A DNA stretch of 46,380 bases from a virus: positions 1 through 46,380 of the IMG/VR virus record IMGVR_UViG_3300046777_001757; one strand, 5' to 3'. A model generated the notes under the pieces. That model did not search any database, had not been told where the DNA came from, and was given only the letters and a program-made list of their open reading frames with translations. The position numbers were made by a program, and so were the translations under genes. Shown here in pieces: positions 1-7,238 of this stretch. How positions within the stretch are numbered: the first letter of the stretch is position 1; each line of letters begins with the position of its first letter.

Positions 1-31
1 AGTTACTACCGCTGTTACTTAGGTTGCATTA

Positions 32-379
32 ATGAAGTGTCGTCAATGCAATAGCAAGAACACACGTGTTACTTGCACTGATCATTTTGATACATTCACT
101 AAGCGTTACTGCCGATGCCTCGATTGCCATTCAAAGTTTCGAACTGTTGAATACTATGAAGAACGGAAGCCAGGCCCTCCGCTTGGCACACCAAGAACAC
201 GTAACATAACGCGTGGTGAGTCTCATGGTTCTGCTGTGTTTCAAGAGGGGGACATCCGCACGATGCGCACTCTCTATCAACAAGGCGCAACCTTGGTATT
301 CATCGCAACTAAATACGGGACAAGTTCTTCTTACGTGTCACGCATTGTCAACTACAAATCATGGAGCCACATTAAATGA
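32..379 (+). CDS. Zinc-ribbon plus helix-turn-helix DNA-binding protein
   Basis: A 115-residue protein. The N-terminus has two CxxC-type knuckles (C3/C6 and C27/C30 area) in the order seen in the zinc ribbon that opens NrdR-type regulators, but no ATP-cone follows. Residues about 65-110 form a helix-turn-helix of the kind attached to phage resolvases and HNH nucleases (TLYQQGATLVFIATKYG, then SSSYVSRIV as recognition helix). It probably binds DNA as a small regulator; the target is unknown. It overlaps the next gene by four bases (ATGA), so the two are likely co-translated. The domain reading is from visible residues; the regulatory role is inference. Confidence 0.7.
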   Translation: MKCRQCNSKNTRVTCTDHFDTFTKRYCRCLDCHSKFRTVEYYEERKPGPPLGTPRTRNITRGESHGSAVFQEGDIRTMRTLYQQGATLVFIATKYGTSSSYVSRIVNYKSWSHIK

Positions 380-672
380 CCGCTGCTAAATACGACTTCA
401 ACATTGGTGATCGTGTTGCCGAACGTCCCAAGTCACATGGGTTGTTTGCTGTAAGTAAAGAAGCTGAGGAGATTGTTAAACGTAATAGGTCTCAAAGGTA
501 TGGCACTATTGTTGGCTATGACACACAGTTAAACAAAAGTGGTAAGCGCATGAATATGTTGCTTGTGCAATGGGATCACCTTAAATCTCCAATGAAACAT
601 GCAAGGTGTAGGATCTGTCCCATTGATCAGCTTGATGCATTGACAAAACAAATCATTGTCCCAGGGGAATGA
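376..672 (+). CDS. Hypothetical protein
   Basis: A 98-residue basic protein that I do not recognise. It starts on the ATGA shared with the preceding zinc-ribbon gene and stops just before the thyX fragment, so it belongs to the same + strand operon. The middle part (YGTIVGYDTQLNKSG, then MLLVQWDHLKSPM) resembles the small beta-barrel folds (KOW/SH3-like) that are common in short phage proteins, but this is only a sequence impression. No membrane segment or signal peptide is visible. Confidence 0.65.
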   Translation: MTAAKYDFNIGDRVAERPKSHGLFAVSKEAEEIVKRNRSQRYGTIVGYDTQLNKSGKRMNMLLVQWDHLKSPMKHARCRICPIDQLDALTKQIIVPGE

Positions 673-674
673 CC

Positions 675-830
675 ATGAACGTATCACTTGTTTGGGTCAC
701 GCCTCAAGCCGAAGAGTTGATTACACGCATGGCTCGGGTGTCAGCTCCAAAGAACCAAGGGAATATGGATACAGCACCTAAGTTGTTGCGCTATTTAATT
801 ACGCACCAACATTGGAGTTTTAAAGAGTAA
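675..830 (+). pseudogene. Truncated 5' fragment of a thyX gene
   Basis: A 51-codon reading frame whose product matches the N-terminus of the complete ThyX encoded downstream, residue for residue in pattern: LVWVTPQAEELITRMARVS against LVWVTPNAENLIVEMARVS, continuing to LITHQHWS against LLKHKHYS. It stops (TAA) exactly where the complete protein continues with SPYEMANM, so all FAD- and dUMP-binding parts are missing and the product cannot be an active enzyme. The fragment and the complete gene are clearly diverged at the DNA level, so this is not a recent duplication. The endonuclease gene starts five bases after its stop. I read it as the relic of a resident thyX cut by insertion of the endonuclease. 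Confidence 0.8.
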
Positions 831-834
831 ATTC

Positions 835-1353
835 ATGTCTGAATTAAAACAGTGCACTAGGTGCAAAGAAATTAAATCAGTTGATTTGTTTCCACATATA
901 TCAAAAGAAAATAAAAAACGCAGATCACAATGTAAACGTTGTTGTGCAGAATTGCAACGTAAATATTATTCAGATAAACCAGATCAATATAAAGATTATG
1001 TTAAAAAACGTAATCATAAATACCAAGGTATTTACAAAAGAGTTGCAAATCTAAAAACTTTTGGATTAACAGTTAAAGATTATGATGAAATGTTGATTGC
1101 GCAAAACAATCAATGCGCAATTTGTGGAACATTTAAATGTGGGTCAGGCAAGCGTTTTGCTATTGACCATTGCCACCATACTGGTAAGATACGTGGACTT
1201 CTTTGCTTGAGATGCAATCAAGCAATTGGAAAGTTCCATGACAACTATTTCCTTTTACAACAAGCAGCAGATTATGTCGCAGGTCGAATTAGTGTGGGTC
1301 ACCCCCAACGCAGAAAACCTGATAGTGGAAATGGCAAGGGTATCAAATCCTAA
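835..1353 (+). CDS. Endonuclease VII-like homing endonuclease inserted in thyX
   Basis: A 172-residue protein of the recombination endonuclease VII family (His-Me finger fold). An N-terminal zinc knuckle (CTRCKEIKS, then CKRCC) precedes the catalytic region with CAICG, IDHCHHTGKIRGLLC and CNQAIG, the family signature in which the DH and the N of the second cysteine knuckle form the active site. The last 20 or so residues are read from a second frame of the thyX start and look like chance coding, so the natural domain end is near the AADYV residues. The gene is A-rich compared with its neighbours, as expected for a mobile gene. It lies between a thyX fragment and an intact thyX, suggesting a free-standing homing nuclease that targets thyX. 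Confidence 0.85.
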   Translation: MSELKQCTRCKEIKSVDLFPHISKENKKRRSQCKRCCAELQRKYYSDKPDQYKDYVKKRNHKYQGIYKRVANLKTFGLTVKDYDEMLIAQNNQCAICGTFKCGSGKRFAIDHCHHTGKIRGLLCLRCNQAIGKFHDNYFLLQQAADYVAGRISVGHPQRRKPDSGNGKGIKS

Positions 1354-1927
1354 GAATGCAAAAAACACTGAGACTGTTTCACGTTTATTGTCTTATTTGT
1401 TAAAACATAAACACTACTCTCCGTACGAAATGGCTAACATGTGTGTTGAAATCAACACGACACGTGCAATATCTGCACAGATTATTCGCCATCGTTCGTT
1501 TAGCTTTCAAGAATTCAGTCAGCGCTACGCTGATATCAATGAGCTTGGCTCAGCTGTTATCCCACACCTGCGCCGTCAAGACCACAGCAATAGACAAAAC
1601 AGTATCGACGACTTGACATCGGAAGATGTTGCCAACTTCTATCGGCGCATCAGTCAACTCTTTGAGGATACTGAGCATCTCTATCGTGAGATGGTAAGTC
1701 ATGGCATTGCCAAAGAGTGCGCCAGGAACATCTTGCCGCTGGGTACGCAGACTAAGATTTACATGAACGGTTCGCTCCGTTCGTGGATACATTACCTGCA
1801 GCTAAGAACTTCCAATGGAACCCAAGCAGAACACAAACAGATCGCAGAAAAAATCAAACGAATCTTCTGTGCACAATTCCCAGTCATCGGAGAAGCTGTG
1901 TTTTCAGGGGATCCAGGGATTGCCTGA
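1274..1927 (+). CDS. thyX: Flavin-dependent thymidylate synthase ThyX
   Basis: Converts dUMP to dTMP using methylene-tetrahydrofolate, FAD and NADPH. The 217-residue length is normal for the family and the signature RHRSFSFQEFSQRY lies at residues 72-85 (RHR-x7-S). The C-terminal half carries LPLGTQTKIYMNGSLRSWIHYLQLR, split here only by reading, which matches the conserved dUMP-binding region (NILPLGTQT and NGSLRSWIHYLQLR). I chose the ATG at 1274 because homology with the upstream thyX fragment begins there; in-frame ATGs further upstream fall inside the endonuclease gene. It overlaps that gene by 80 bases and is followed by a hairpin terminator. The first third is more AT-rich than the rest, consistent with a chimeric origin. 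Confidence 0.93.
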   Translation: MSQVELVWVTPNAENLIVEMARVSNPKNAKNTETVSRLLSYLLKHKHYSPYEMANMCVEINTTRAISAQIIRHRSFSFQEFSQRYADINELGSAVIPHLRRQDHSNRQNSIDDLTSEDVANFYRRISQLFEDTEHLYREMVSHGIAKECARNILPLGTQTKIYMNGSLRSWIHYLQLRTSNGTQAEHKQIAEKIKRIFCAQFPVIGEAVFSGDPGIA

Positions 1928-1952
1928 GGTTTCTTTTGATCAGCCTGTTGAA

Positions 1953-2072
1953 TCAGACAACAACTTCAGCCGGTTGTTTTTTTAATTCTTTGATGGCACG
2001 CTTAGACTCTACATCCTTGCGTGTTTGTTTTTTCTTTTGGTTTGCCAGGTACACAAGCAGTGCTTGATCCAT
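1953..2072 (-). CDS. Possible small lysine-rich protein, doubtful
   Basis: A 39-codon frame on the opposite strand (MDQALLVYLANQKKKQTR at the start, KKQPAEVVV at the end). It has an ATG start and a composition compatible with a small basic phage protein, but its 3' end covers the thyX terminator, no ribosome binding site is visible, and it would be the only - strand gene in this stretch. It is listed because it fills an otherwise empty gap between thyX and the gene at 2144. Confidence 0.25.
   Translation of the reverse strand: MDQALLVYLANQKKKQTRKDVESKRAIKELKKQPAEVVV
1959..1983 (+). terminator. Rho-independent terminator after thyX
   Basis: Stem AACAAC (1959-1964) pairs with GTTGTT (1973-1978) around an eight-base loop and runs directly into a string of seven or more T. 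It sits about 30 bases after the thyX stop on the same strand. Confidence 0.7.
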
Positions 2073-2143
2073 TATTCTGTATCTGTTGTTACTAAAAGTT
2101 TACTCCAATTGATGTACACCATGTCGTTCACTGTGTAACACAA

Positions 2144-2380
2144 ATGACACCAAACCAATACCAACGCAACGCACGTTTTAATTGTTTGGCAGAGTATGAT
2201 CACTTTGCTAAACCAGATGACTTCATTGAAGTAACCGAATGGTACAACGGTGAAGGCTTTGATGTACACCTCAGCACCAGCGCTGGTGAACAGCGTATGT
2301 CATTTAGCTGGGGTGAATACCAAGCATTGAAAGCAACTCTTGGTGACTGGGCTGAAGACAATTTGGAGGATGAAGAATGA
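2144..2380 (+). CDS. Hypothetical acidic protein
   Basis: A 78-residue acidic protein ending in DNLEDEE. The central part (FIEVTEWYNGEGFDVHLS, then MSFSWGEYQALKATL) looks like a small alpha/beta domain; I do not recognise the family. It begins after the thyX terminator, with GTGTAACACAA just before the ATG, and overlaps the next gene by four bases. It is therefore the first gene of the operon that runs to 3719. Confidence 0.65.
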   Translation: MTPNQYQRNARFNCLAEYDHFAKPDDFIEVTEWYNGEGFDVHLSTSAGEQRMSFSWGEYQALKATLGDWAEDNLEDEE

Positions 2381-2745
2381 CTAAACAAATCAACGGTGAC
2401 AAGTTGTTTGTCATTGATCCACACCCAGTTATTCCACCTTCTGATCAACTAAAGAAGTGGGAAGACAAATGGTTTAATGAAGAAGAACATGCTGATGTTT
2501 TATTTGTCCAGGCATTTCAAGCTGGTGCCGACCAGGAGCTGGAGGCGTGTTGTAAGTGGCTGAAAGATTTCCCGCATTTCATAGGGATTGAAGAACAACT
2601 CCGCGCTGCCCGCCGCCCCCAGCCGCCGAGCTTGAAGGAGCAGGCGCTAACTGCGCTGATGCGGTACACGACTGGTGAAACAATCCTCACCAACGAATCT
2701 GTTGACACCATCCGCCGCGCATTGGAGGCTTTGCCCAATGACTAA
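2377..2745 (+). CDS. Picocyanobacterial-type paralogue family protein, copy 1
   Basis: A 122-residue protein, first of three tandem paralogues with the layout: N-terminal VIPPSDQLKKW, central ADQELEACCKWL, then LRAARRPQPPSLKEQAL and a C-terminal TIRRALEALP. I associate this architecture with freshwater Synechococcus/Cyanobium genomes and their phages; no function is known to me. The N-terminal third has ordinary phage base composition, whereas from about 2520 the sequence becomes GC-rich, suggesting that the repeated module was acquired from a high-GC host. Overlaps with both neighbours (ATGA at 2377, eight bases at 2738) indicate a tightly coupled operon. Confidence 0.75.
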   Translation: MTKQINGDKLFVIDPHPVIPPSDQLKKWEDKWFNEEEHADVLFVQAFQAGADQELEACCKWLKDFPHFIGIEEQLRAARRPQPPSLKEQALTALMRYTTGETILTNESVDTIRRALEALPND

Positions 2746-3362
2746 TCACCCTATTATCCCACCGACAGATCTGGTGCAGGAGTGGCGCGTAGCAGCCAGC
2801 AACGTGCCCGTAACGCTAAGCACGGATCTATGTGGTCGCCGTGACTACATCGACTACATCGCCACCCGCGCCGCCCAATGGGCCGCCGATCAGGAGCTGG
2901 AGGCGTGCATCGGATGGCTTGACCGAAATGGTTACTTCGATTCTGCGCATGATCTTGGCGCCGCCAGACGCCCTAAGCTGCCGAGCTTGAAGGAGCACTT
3001 GCTACGTAAACTCAATCGCATAGGCGATGTGGCTGATAAGTATCAGGACACCCAAGACGCTATCGCTGATCTTCGCCGCGCCCTGGAGGCGCTACCTGAA
3101 TGACTGACTCTCCTTCCTACGAACTGGTGCAACGCTTCATGTACGAAGCCGGTTTTGCTGTTGCAGACCCAGACGATGAGATGGTCTTTCCTGAGGCCAA
3201 GTTCATGAAACTAGCAAGCCGCCTCATCCAGTACGGCTCCGACCAGGAGCTGGAGGCGTGCTGTGAGTGGGTTGGCTGCATGTTTCACGGGCACAAAACT
3301 TGGTCTGATGAACTCCGCGCCGCCAGGCGCCCCAAGCCGCCGAGCTTGAAGGAGCAGGCGCT
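2530..3362 (+). repeat. Two sets of three short direct repeats inside the paralogue genes
   Basis: The 20-mer GACCAGGAGCTGGAGGCGTG occurs at 2530, at 2888 (one base different) and at 3241. A second repeat containing CCGAGCTTGAAGGAGCA occurs at about 2623-2648, 2978-2996 and 3337-3362. They encode the QELEAC and PSLKE segments of the tandem paralogues. Near-identity at the DNA level, while the rest of the genes has diverged, suggests recombination between copies or strong constraint. Confidence 0.8.
2738..3103 (+). CDS. Picocyanobacterial-type paralogue family protein, copy 2
   Basis: A 121-residue paralogue of the genes on either side: PIIPPTDLVQEW at the N-terminus, AADQELEACIGWL in the middle, LGAARRPKLPSLKEHLL and DLRRALEALPE at the end. 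The ATG at 2738 was preferred to an upstream in-frame ATG at 2675 because it gives the family N-terminus (MTNHPIIPP). It overlaps the preceding stop by eight bases and shares ATGA with the next gene. The whole gene is GC-rich compared with the rest of the left arm. Its function is unknown. Confidence 0.75.
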   Translation: MTNHPIIPPTDLVQEWRVAASNVPVTLSTDLCGRRDYIDYIATRAAQWAADQELEACIGWLDRNGYFDSAHDLGAARRPKLPSLKEHLLRKLNRIGDVADKYQDTQDAIADLRRALEALPE

Positions 3363-3450
3363 TGGCATCCTTGATGTGGCTCACCACGATGTTTTAGAAG
3401 ATGATCAAATAGCAACTATCCGCCGCGCACTGGAGACGCTACCTGAATGA
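3100..3450 (+). CDS. Picocyanobacterial-type paralogue family protein, copy 3
   Basis: A 116-residue third member of the tandem family, with GSDQELEACCEWV, LRAARRPKPPSLKEQAL and TIRRALETLPE. The N-terminal 40 residues differ from the other two copies (YELVQRFMYEAGFAV in place of the IPP segment), so the variable N-terminus may carry specificity while the C-terminal module is conserved. ATGA overlaps at both ends place it in the same operon. GC-rich. No catalytic motif can be named. Confidence 0.75.
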   Translation: MTDSPSYELVQRFMYEAGFAVADPDDEMVFPEAKFMKLASRLIQYGSDQELEACCEWVGCMFHGHKTWSDELRAARRPKPPSLKEQALGILDVAHHDVLEDDQIATIRRALETLPE

Positions 3451-3719
3451 CTGAACCTCTCTCCCCCGCCGCGCAGGCGGTGCTGGATGCTGCTGCTGAC
3501 GTTTATTGGGACTGGTCCGACATGTCGCCTGCGTCTTCCTCTACGATTGCCGCCGCCGCGCTGCTAGCTGTTGCGGATCAGGTGGTGCCGGAAGAAGAGT
3601 CGTGCGAAGGAGGATTCTCAGATTCATTTGAGCATCAATGCCGAGCATCTGAACGCAGACTTGTTCGCGCCGAACTCATCGCTATAGCCGAAGAGCTGGA
3701 GGGTGTGACCTCACGGTGA
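3447..3719 (+). CDS. Picocyanobacterial-type SPAAQAVLDAA family protein
   Basis: A 90-residue protein of a second family that I associate with picocyanobacterial genomes: LSPAAQAVLDAAADVYWDW at the N-terminus, then IAAAALLAVADQVVPEE, and a C-terminal helix RAELIAIAEELEG. It is alanine-rich and probably all helical. It follows the three paralogues with an ATGA overlap and shares their high GC content, so the four genes probably arrived together from a host genome. Function unknown. The operon ends here, and a promoter for the next gene follows. Confidence 0.7.
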   Translation: MTEPLSPAAQAVLDAAADVYWDWSDMSPASSSTIAAAALLAVADQVVPEEESCEGGFSDSFEHQCRASERRLVRAELIAIAEELEGVTSR

Positions 3720-3783
3720 TCACTCCGCAAGGTCATTCTCTTACCAGCCAGGGGAAGCAGCAGAAACCCTGACTCCCTCGGGG

Positions 3784-3813
3784 TTGACGCTGCTCTACTA
3801 CACCCTATATAAT
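3784..3813 (+). promoter_or_regulatory. Sigma-70-type promoter
   Basis: TTGACG (3784-3789) and TATAAT (3808-3813) are separated by 18 bases, close to the bacterial housekeeping consensus. A start of transcription near 3820 would place the conserved hairpin element at 3820-3843 at the very 5' end of the transcript of the GP88-like gene at 3867. Confidence 0.75.
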
Positions 3814-3819
3814 CATACA

Positions 3820-3843
3820 CGTCCTAAGCATGACGTTAAACTG
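3820..3843 (+). promoter_or_regulatory. Conserved leader hairpin element, copy 1
   Basis: CGTC, an eight-base loop CTAAGCAT, then GACG, followed by TTAAACTG. The same arrangement occurs at 7239, 8331 and 11891, each time 20-35 bases before a start codon. It could be an RNA hairpin in the leader or a DNA operator. Here it directly follows a promoter. Confidence 0.65.
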
Positions 3844-3866
3844 TTAGTCAACTCAACTCAACTACC

Positions 3867-4634
3867 ATGAAACTTCTCAAGTTTTCTACCGGCAACGGCA
3901 AGCTCAAGAATCGTTTGATCTTCTCGCTGCCAGCGGGATACGCCTGTCCTAACGCAGGTGTGTGTAAGACCATGGCCGATCGTGCCACTGGTTCCATCAT
4001 TGATCTGCCACAACACAACGGCACAACAGCAGATGAGTTCCGCTGCTTTGCTGCCATGGCAGAGGTCAGACCAAACGTACGGGAAGCACGCTGGCACAAC
4101 TGGGATCTGTTGCGTGATGTTATGTATGGCAATGGAAACCAAGCGTTGTTATTGCGTGATCTAATTGACATGTCGCTCAGCATGCAACCACCAAAAGAAC
4201 TGGTACGTGTCCACGAGTCAGGAGATTTCTGGACTGAGAACTATCTCAAGGCATGGCTGATGGTTGCCACGCAACGCCCTAAGCAAAAGTTCTATGCCTA
4301 TACCAAGTCTCTTGGGATGTGGTACAACCTTAAAGATCTGATACCATCCAACTTTTATCTCACTGCATCTTACGGTGGTACGTTGGATTACATGCTGCCC
4401 AAGTATCCAGACGTTTACACACGCATTGCGTATGTGGTGTACACGGAAGAAGAAGCAGCAGAGCGTGGACTTGAAATTGATCATACAGATGAGCTATGCC
4501 TTGGTAACAAACCATTCGCACTCTTGGTTCATGGGTCCCAAAGGGCAGGTACTCCTGCATCTCAAGCGTTGTCTCAACGTAAGAAGGATGGGAAGTTTGT
4601 TGGGTACGGTAAATCAATGCAGAAGATATCCTGA
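3867..4634 (+). CDS. GP88-like conserved phage protein
   Basis: A 255-residue protein that resembles the phage gene product 88 family: KLLKFSTGNGKLKNRLIFSL at the start, a cysteine pair in CPNAGVC, and the central RVHESGDFWTENYLKAWL followed by FYAYTKSLGMW. The family is widespread in phages and has no established biochemical role; the conserved cysteines and the SGDF segment suggest a metal- or ligand-binding enzyme fold, which is inference. It is the first gene after a strong promoter and a leader hairpin, and the leader carries a repeated CAACT tract instead of a Shine-Dalgarno sequence. A weak terminator follows. Confidence 0.65.
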   Translation: MKLLKFSTGNGKLKNRLIFSLPAGYACPNAGVCKTMADRATGSIIDLPQHNGTTADEFRCFAAMAEVRPNVREARWHNWDLLRDVMYGNGNQALLLRDLIDMSLSMQPPKELVRVHESGDFWTENYLKAWLMVATQRPKQKFYAYTKSLGMWYNLKDLIPSNFYLTASYGGTLDYMLPKYPDVYTRIAYVVYTEEEAAERGLEIDHTDELCLGNKPFALLVHGSQRAGTPASQALSQRKKDGKFVGYGKSMQKIS

Positions 4635-4659
4635 ATATCTTGCATTGACAAACAAATCC

Positions 4660-4687
4660 GATAACATCTGACAGTTATCTTCTTGTT
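4660..4687 (+). terminator. Possible weak rho-independent terminator
   Basis: GATAAC (4660-4665) pairs with GTTATC (4674-4679) and is followed by TTCTTGTT. The stem is only six base pairs with an interrupted T tract, so termination may be partial. It lies between the GP88-like gene and the gene at 4691. Confidence 0.4.
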
Positions 4688-4690
4688 CAG

Positions 4691-4924
4691 ATGAGCTACG
4701 TCATTGTCTCCTGGAAATCAGGGGCACCGCATGCGGTACATGCATGCAGCAAAACTAATTCTTTCCAGTTGGTTCCATTAGACTCTGACGTAGCTCTTAC
4801 CAAGATTTTTTCGCATCCGTATCGTGCAGGTGCGCAACAAATTTTAAATTGGATTAACAAGAATGATGACCAGCTCGCCCGTCAAGAACTCGACGTTTAC
4901 GATGAAGCCCAGTTCCGCAAGTGA
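4691..4924 (+). CDS. Hypothetical protein upstream of DNA polymerase
   Basis: A 77-residue protein not recognised. It begins MSYVIVSWKSGAPHAVHAC and ends in a hydrophilic helix (ARQELDVYDEAQFRK). Its 3' end overlaps the start region of the DNA polymerase gene, which suggests translational coupling. No motif, membrane segment or signal peptide is visible. Confidence 0.6.
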   Translation: MSYVIVSWKSGAPHAVHACSKTNSFQLVPLDSDVALTKIFSHPYRAGAQQILNWINKNDDQLARQELDVYDEAQFRK

Positions 4925-6728
4925 TACTTGGCTCGTATTCGATTGTGAGACGGACGGGTTGTACGATCAGGCTACTGTTGTTCATTGCATTGTTATCTAT
5001 GACATCAATAGAAAACAAACTTTTACTTACGGGCCTGATCGTATTACTGATGCTCTTGCTCATTTGGCAACCGCTGATGTACTCCTTGGTCACAATGTAA
5101 TCTTCTATGACATTCCTGTACTAACAAAGCTTTATCCTTCTTTCACGCACAATGCCAGGGTCATCGACACACTTGTGTGCACTCGATTGATCTGGCCAAA
5201 GGAATTACTCAATGACCTTGACACAGAACAATATCCGCAGGTTCCATCGAAACTGCGGGGATCAGCTTCTCTTAAGGCCTGGGGATGGCGCCTGGCCGAT
5301 AATAAAATCAACTTCAAAGACTTCTCGCAATACTCTGAGGAAATGTTGGAGTACTGCGTCCAGGACGTTGTTATTACTACCAGGCTTTGGCAAAAAATCG
5401 CAGACGAATACTATCCGCAATCAGCGCTCAAACTTGAGCATGACTTTGCTATCGCGATTAACCGACAAATTAGATCAGGTATTCCTTTTGATGTTGATGC
5501 ATCTCTTGATCTTGTGGATGAACTACGCACAAAACAACAAGACATCGAGGCAAAGCTAAAAGAAATTTTTCCACCAATCAAACATGAAACAGTATTTATT
5601 CCAAAGGTCAACAACAAGGCTAGGGGTTATGTCAAGGGTGAACCATTTGTCAAGGTTCATTATGAAGAATTTAATCCTGGTTCTCGTCAACAAATTGTTG
5701 ATCGTCTACAAGAAAAGTACGGATGGACTCCTGAAAAAACAACTGAGAAAGGTAATCCAATTCTTGATGACGATGTACTTGAATCACTTTCATACCCAGA
5801 AGCCCAGGTACTAGCTCAATACATGTTGGTCAAAAAACGTTTGGGGCAAATTGTAGATGGCAACAACGCTTGGAACAAGTTGGTTAATAACGACACTGGT
5901 CGCATGCACGGTGATGTTGTTACTAATGGTTGTATCACTGGCCGCTGCGCTCATCGCAACCCAAACATGGGTCAAGTCCCTGCTGGTTACTCACCTTACG
6001 GTAAAGAATGCCGTTCTTTTTTCCATGCTCCTATGGGTTGGCAGCTACTTGGTATCGATGCCAAAGCGTTAGAGCTGCGTTGTCTTGCTGGATATCTAGC
6101 CATTTGGGATGGTGGTGAGTACGCCAAGCTTGTTGTTAATCCTGAATCAGATATCCATACAATCAACCAGGAACTATTTGGTGTGGCTACCAGGGATATC
6201 TCTAAGCGTTTGCTTTATGGATTGTTGTATGGAGCTGGTGCATTAAAGGCTGGTACGATTGTGGATCCGAATGAAAAAGATGAAACAGTTCTGCGTCAAC
6301 TAGGAAGGACTGCAATCAATTCATTCATGAAAGGTGTACCTGCATTGCGTCACCTCAAGGAACAAATTGAGAATACACTTGCGGAACGTACGTATTTGAT
6401 TGGGCTTGATGGTCGTCATTTGTATTGTCGCTCAGCGTTTAAAGGATTGAATGTGTTGTTGCAATCGGCAGGTGCAATCCTTATGAAGCAAGTTGTTATT
6501 ACAATTCAAAACAACATTACCAATAACTTGGGCCTGGTGTATGGAGAAGATTGGGAACAAATGCTGATGATCCATGATGAAATTGAACTTGCGTGTAAAC
6601 CTGAACACACTGCTGCGATCATGGACCAAGCTATGATAGCCTTTCCTCAGGCCCAAGAGTTCTTTGGATTCCGTTGCAAAATTGAAGGCGATGGAAAAAT
6701 TGGAACAACTTGGTATGACGTACATTAA
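4863..6728 (+). CDS. T7-type family A DNA polymerase
   Basis: Replicative DNA polymerase of about 620 residues, close to T7 gp5 in organisation. The 3'-5' exonuclease motif LVFDCETDGL lies near residue 25 and the VIDTLVCTRLIW region follows. Polymerase motif A is LLGIDAKALELRCLAGYL (catalytic D), motif B is KRLLYGLLYGAGALKAG, and motif C is MLMIHDEIELAC. Tyrosine at the motif B position matches T7 polymerase, which tolerates dideoxynucleotides. The start is uncertain: ATG at 4863, 4866 or 4902 all precede the exonuclease motif, and 4902 would reduce the overlap with the previous gene to 23 bases. It is followed after five bases by an HNH homing endonuclease gene. Together with SSB and the PrimPol-helicase it forms the replication machinery. 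Confidence 0.95.
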   Translation: MMTSSPVKNSTFTMKPSSASDTWLVFDCETDGLYDQATVVHCIVIYDINRKQTFTYGPDRITDALAHLATADVLLGHNVIFYDIPVLTKLYPSFTHNARVIDTLVCTRLIWPKELLNDLDTEQYPQVPSKLRGSASLKAWGWRLADNKINFKDFSQYSEEMLEYCVQDVVITTRLWQKIADEYYPQSALKLEHDFAIAINRQIRSGIPFDVDASLDLVDELRTKQQDIEAKLKEIFPPIKHETVFIPKVNNKARGYVKGEPFVKVHYEEFNPGSRQQIVDRLQEKYGWTPEKTTEKGNPILDDDVLESLSYPEAQVLAQYMLVKKRLGQIVDGNNAWNKLVNNDTGRMHGDVVTNGCITGRCAHRNPNMGQVPAGYSPYGKECRSFFHAPMGWQLLGIDAKALELRCLAGYLAIWDGGEYAKLVVNPESDIHTINQELFGVATRDISKRLLYGLLYGAGALKAGTIVDPNEKDETVLRQLGRTAINSFMKGVPALRHLKEQIENTLAERTYLIGLDGRHLYCRSAFKGLNVLLQSAGAILMKQVVITIQNNITNNLGLVYGEDWEQMLMIHDEIELACKPEHTAAIMDQAMIAFPQAQEFFGFRCKIEGDGKIGTTWYDVH

Positions 6729-6733
6729 TTGCT

Positions 6734-7231
6734 ATGCCTTACCACATTAAGCTAAACGCACTTCCGTCTAAAAATTATTTGAATTCTATTTTGCGGTATG
6801 AAAAAGAAACTGGATTTGTTTACTGGAAACACAGTGATTTGATTGTTAAATCTTGCGTAAGGTGTTTATCAAAATACAAACGAATAATGATTGATAAGAT
6901 TCCTTATGTTCTGCATAGGGTTATTTATCAAATGCATTATGGTAATTTAATGCCTGATGAAGTGATTGATCATATTGATCAAAATAAACAAAACAATAGA
7001 ATTGAAAACTTAAGAAAGGCGGATGTGTTTTTAAATAATCAAAACCAAGGAAATAGAAAGAACAATACTTCTGGTTATAAAGGAGTCTCTTGGAGTAAAC
7101 AAAAAAACAAATGGAGAGCAACTATAACTGTAAATAGAAAACACAAAACACTTGGATTTTTTCATTCTAAAGAGGATGCATATGCCTGTTATTTGTCTGC
7201 CAAAGAAATGTTTCATGTAGCTGGTCAGTAA
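6734..7231 (+). CDS. HNH homing endonuclease with AP2 DNA-binding domain
   Basis: A 165-residue protein. The N-terminal half has the HNH core: YVLHRVIYQMHYG, then DEVIDHIDQNKQNNRIENLR. The C-terminal half is an AP2-type DNA-binding domain: TSGYKGVSWSKQKNKWRATI, with KTLGFFHSKEDAYACY. This combination is typical of phage homing endonucleases. The gene is strongly AT-rich, starts five bases after the polymerase stop and leaves the polymerase intact, so it is a free-standing nuclease that probably recognises a site in or near the polymerase gene of related phages. Confidence 0.9.
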   Translation: MPYHIKLNALPSKNYLNSILRYEKETGFVYWKHSDLIVKSCVRCLSKYKRIMIDKIPYVLHRVIYQMHYGNLMPDEVIDHIDQNKQNNRIENLRKADVFLNNQNQGNRKNNTSGYKGVSWSKQKNKWRATITVNRKHKTLGFFHSKEDAYACYLSAKEMFHVAGQ

Positions 7232-7238
7232 CTTGTTT

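Noticed and set aside
675-1927. Group I intron or intein in thyX
   Set aside because: The gene after the nuclease restarts with its own ATG and a full N-terminus, so splicing the flanks together would duplicate 48 codons. No intron core elements were recognised and there is no protein-splicing motif.
1783-2067. A 94-residue + strand frame over the end of thyX
   Set aside because: It lies out of frame in a clearly conserved gene, passes through the terminator and has no plausible product.
2100-2143. Fifth copy of the leader hairpin (CATGTCGTTCACTGTGTAACAC)
   Set aside because: It resembles the 3' part of copy 2, but the 5' half of the stem is missing, so pairing is not possible.
4646-4665. 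Promoter from TTGACA at 4652
   Set aside because: No acceptable -10 at 16-19 bases; the region fits a weak terminator better.
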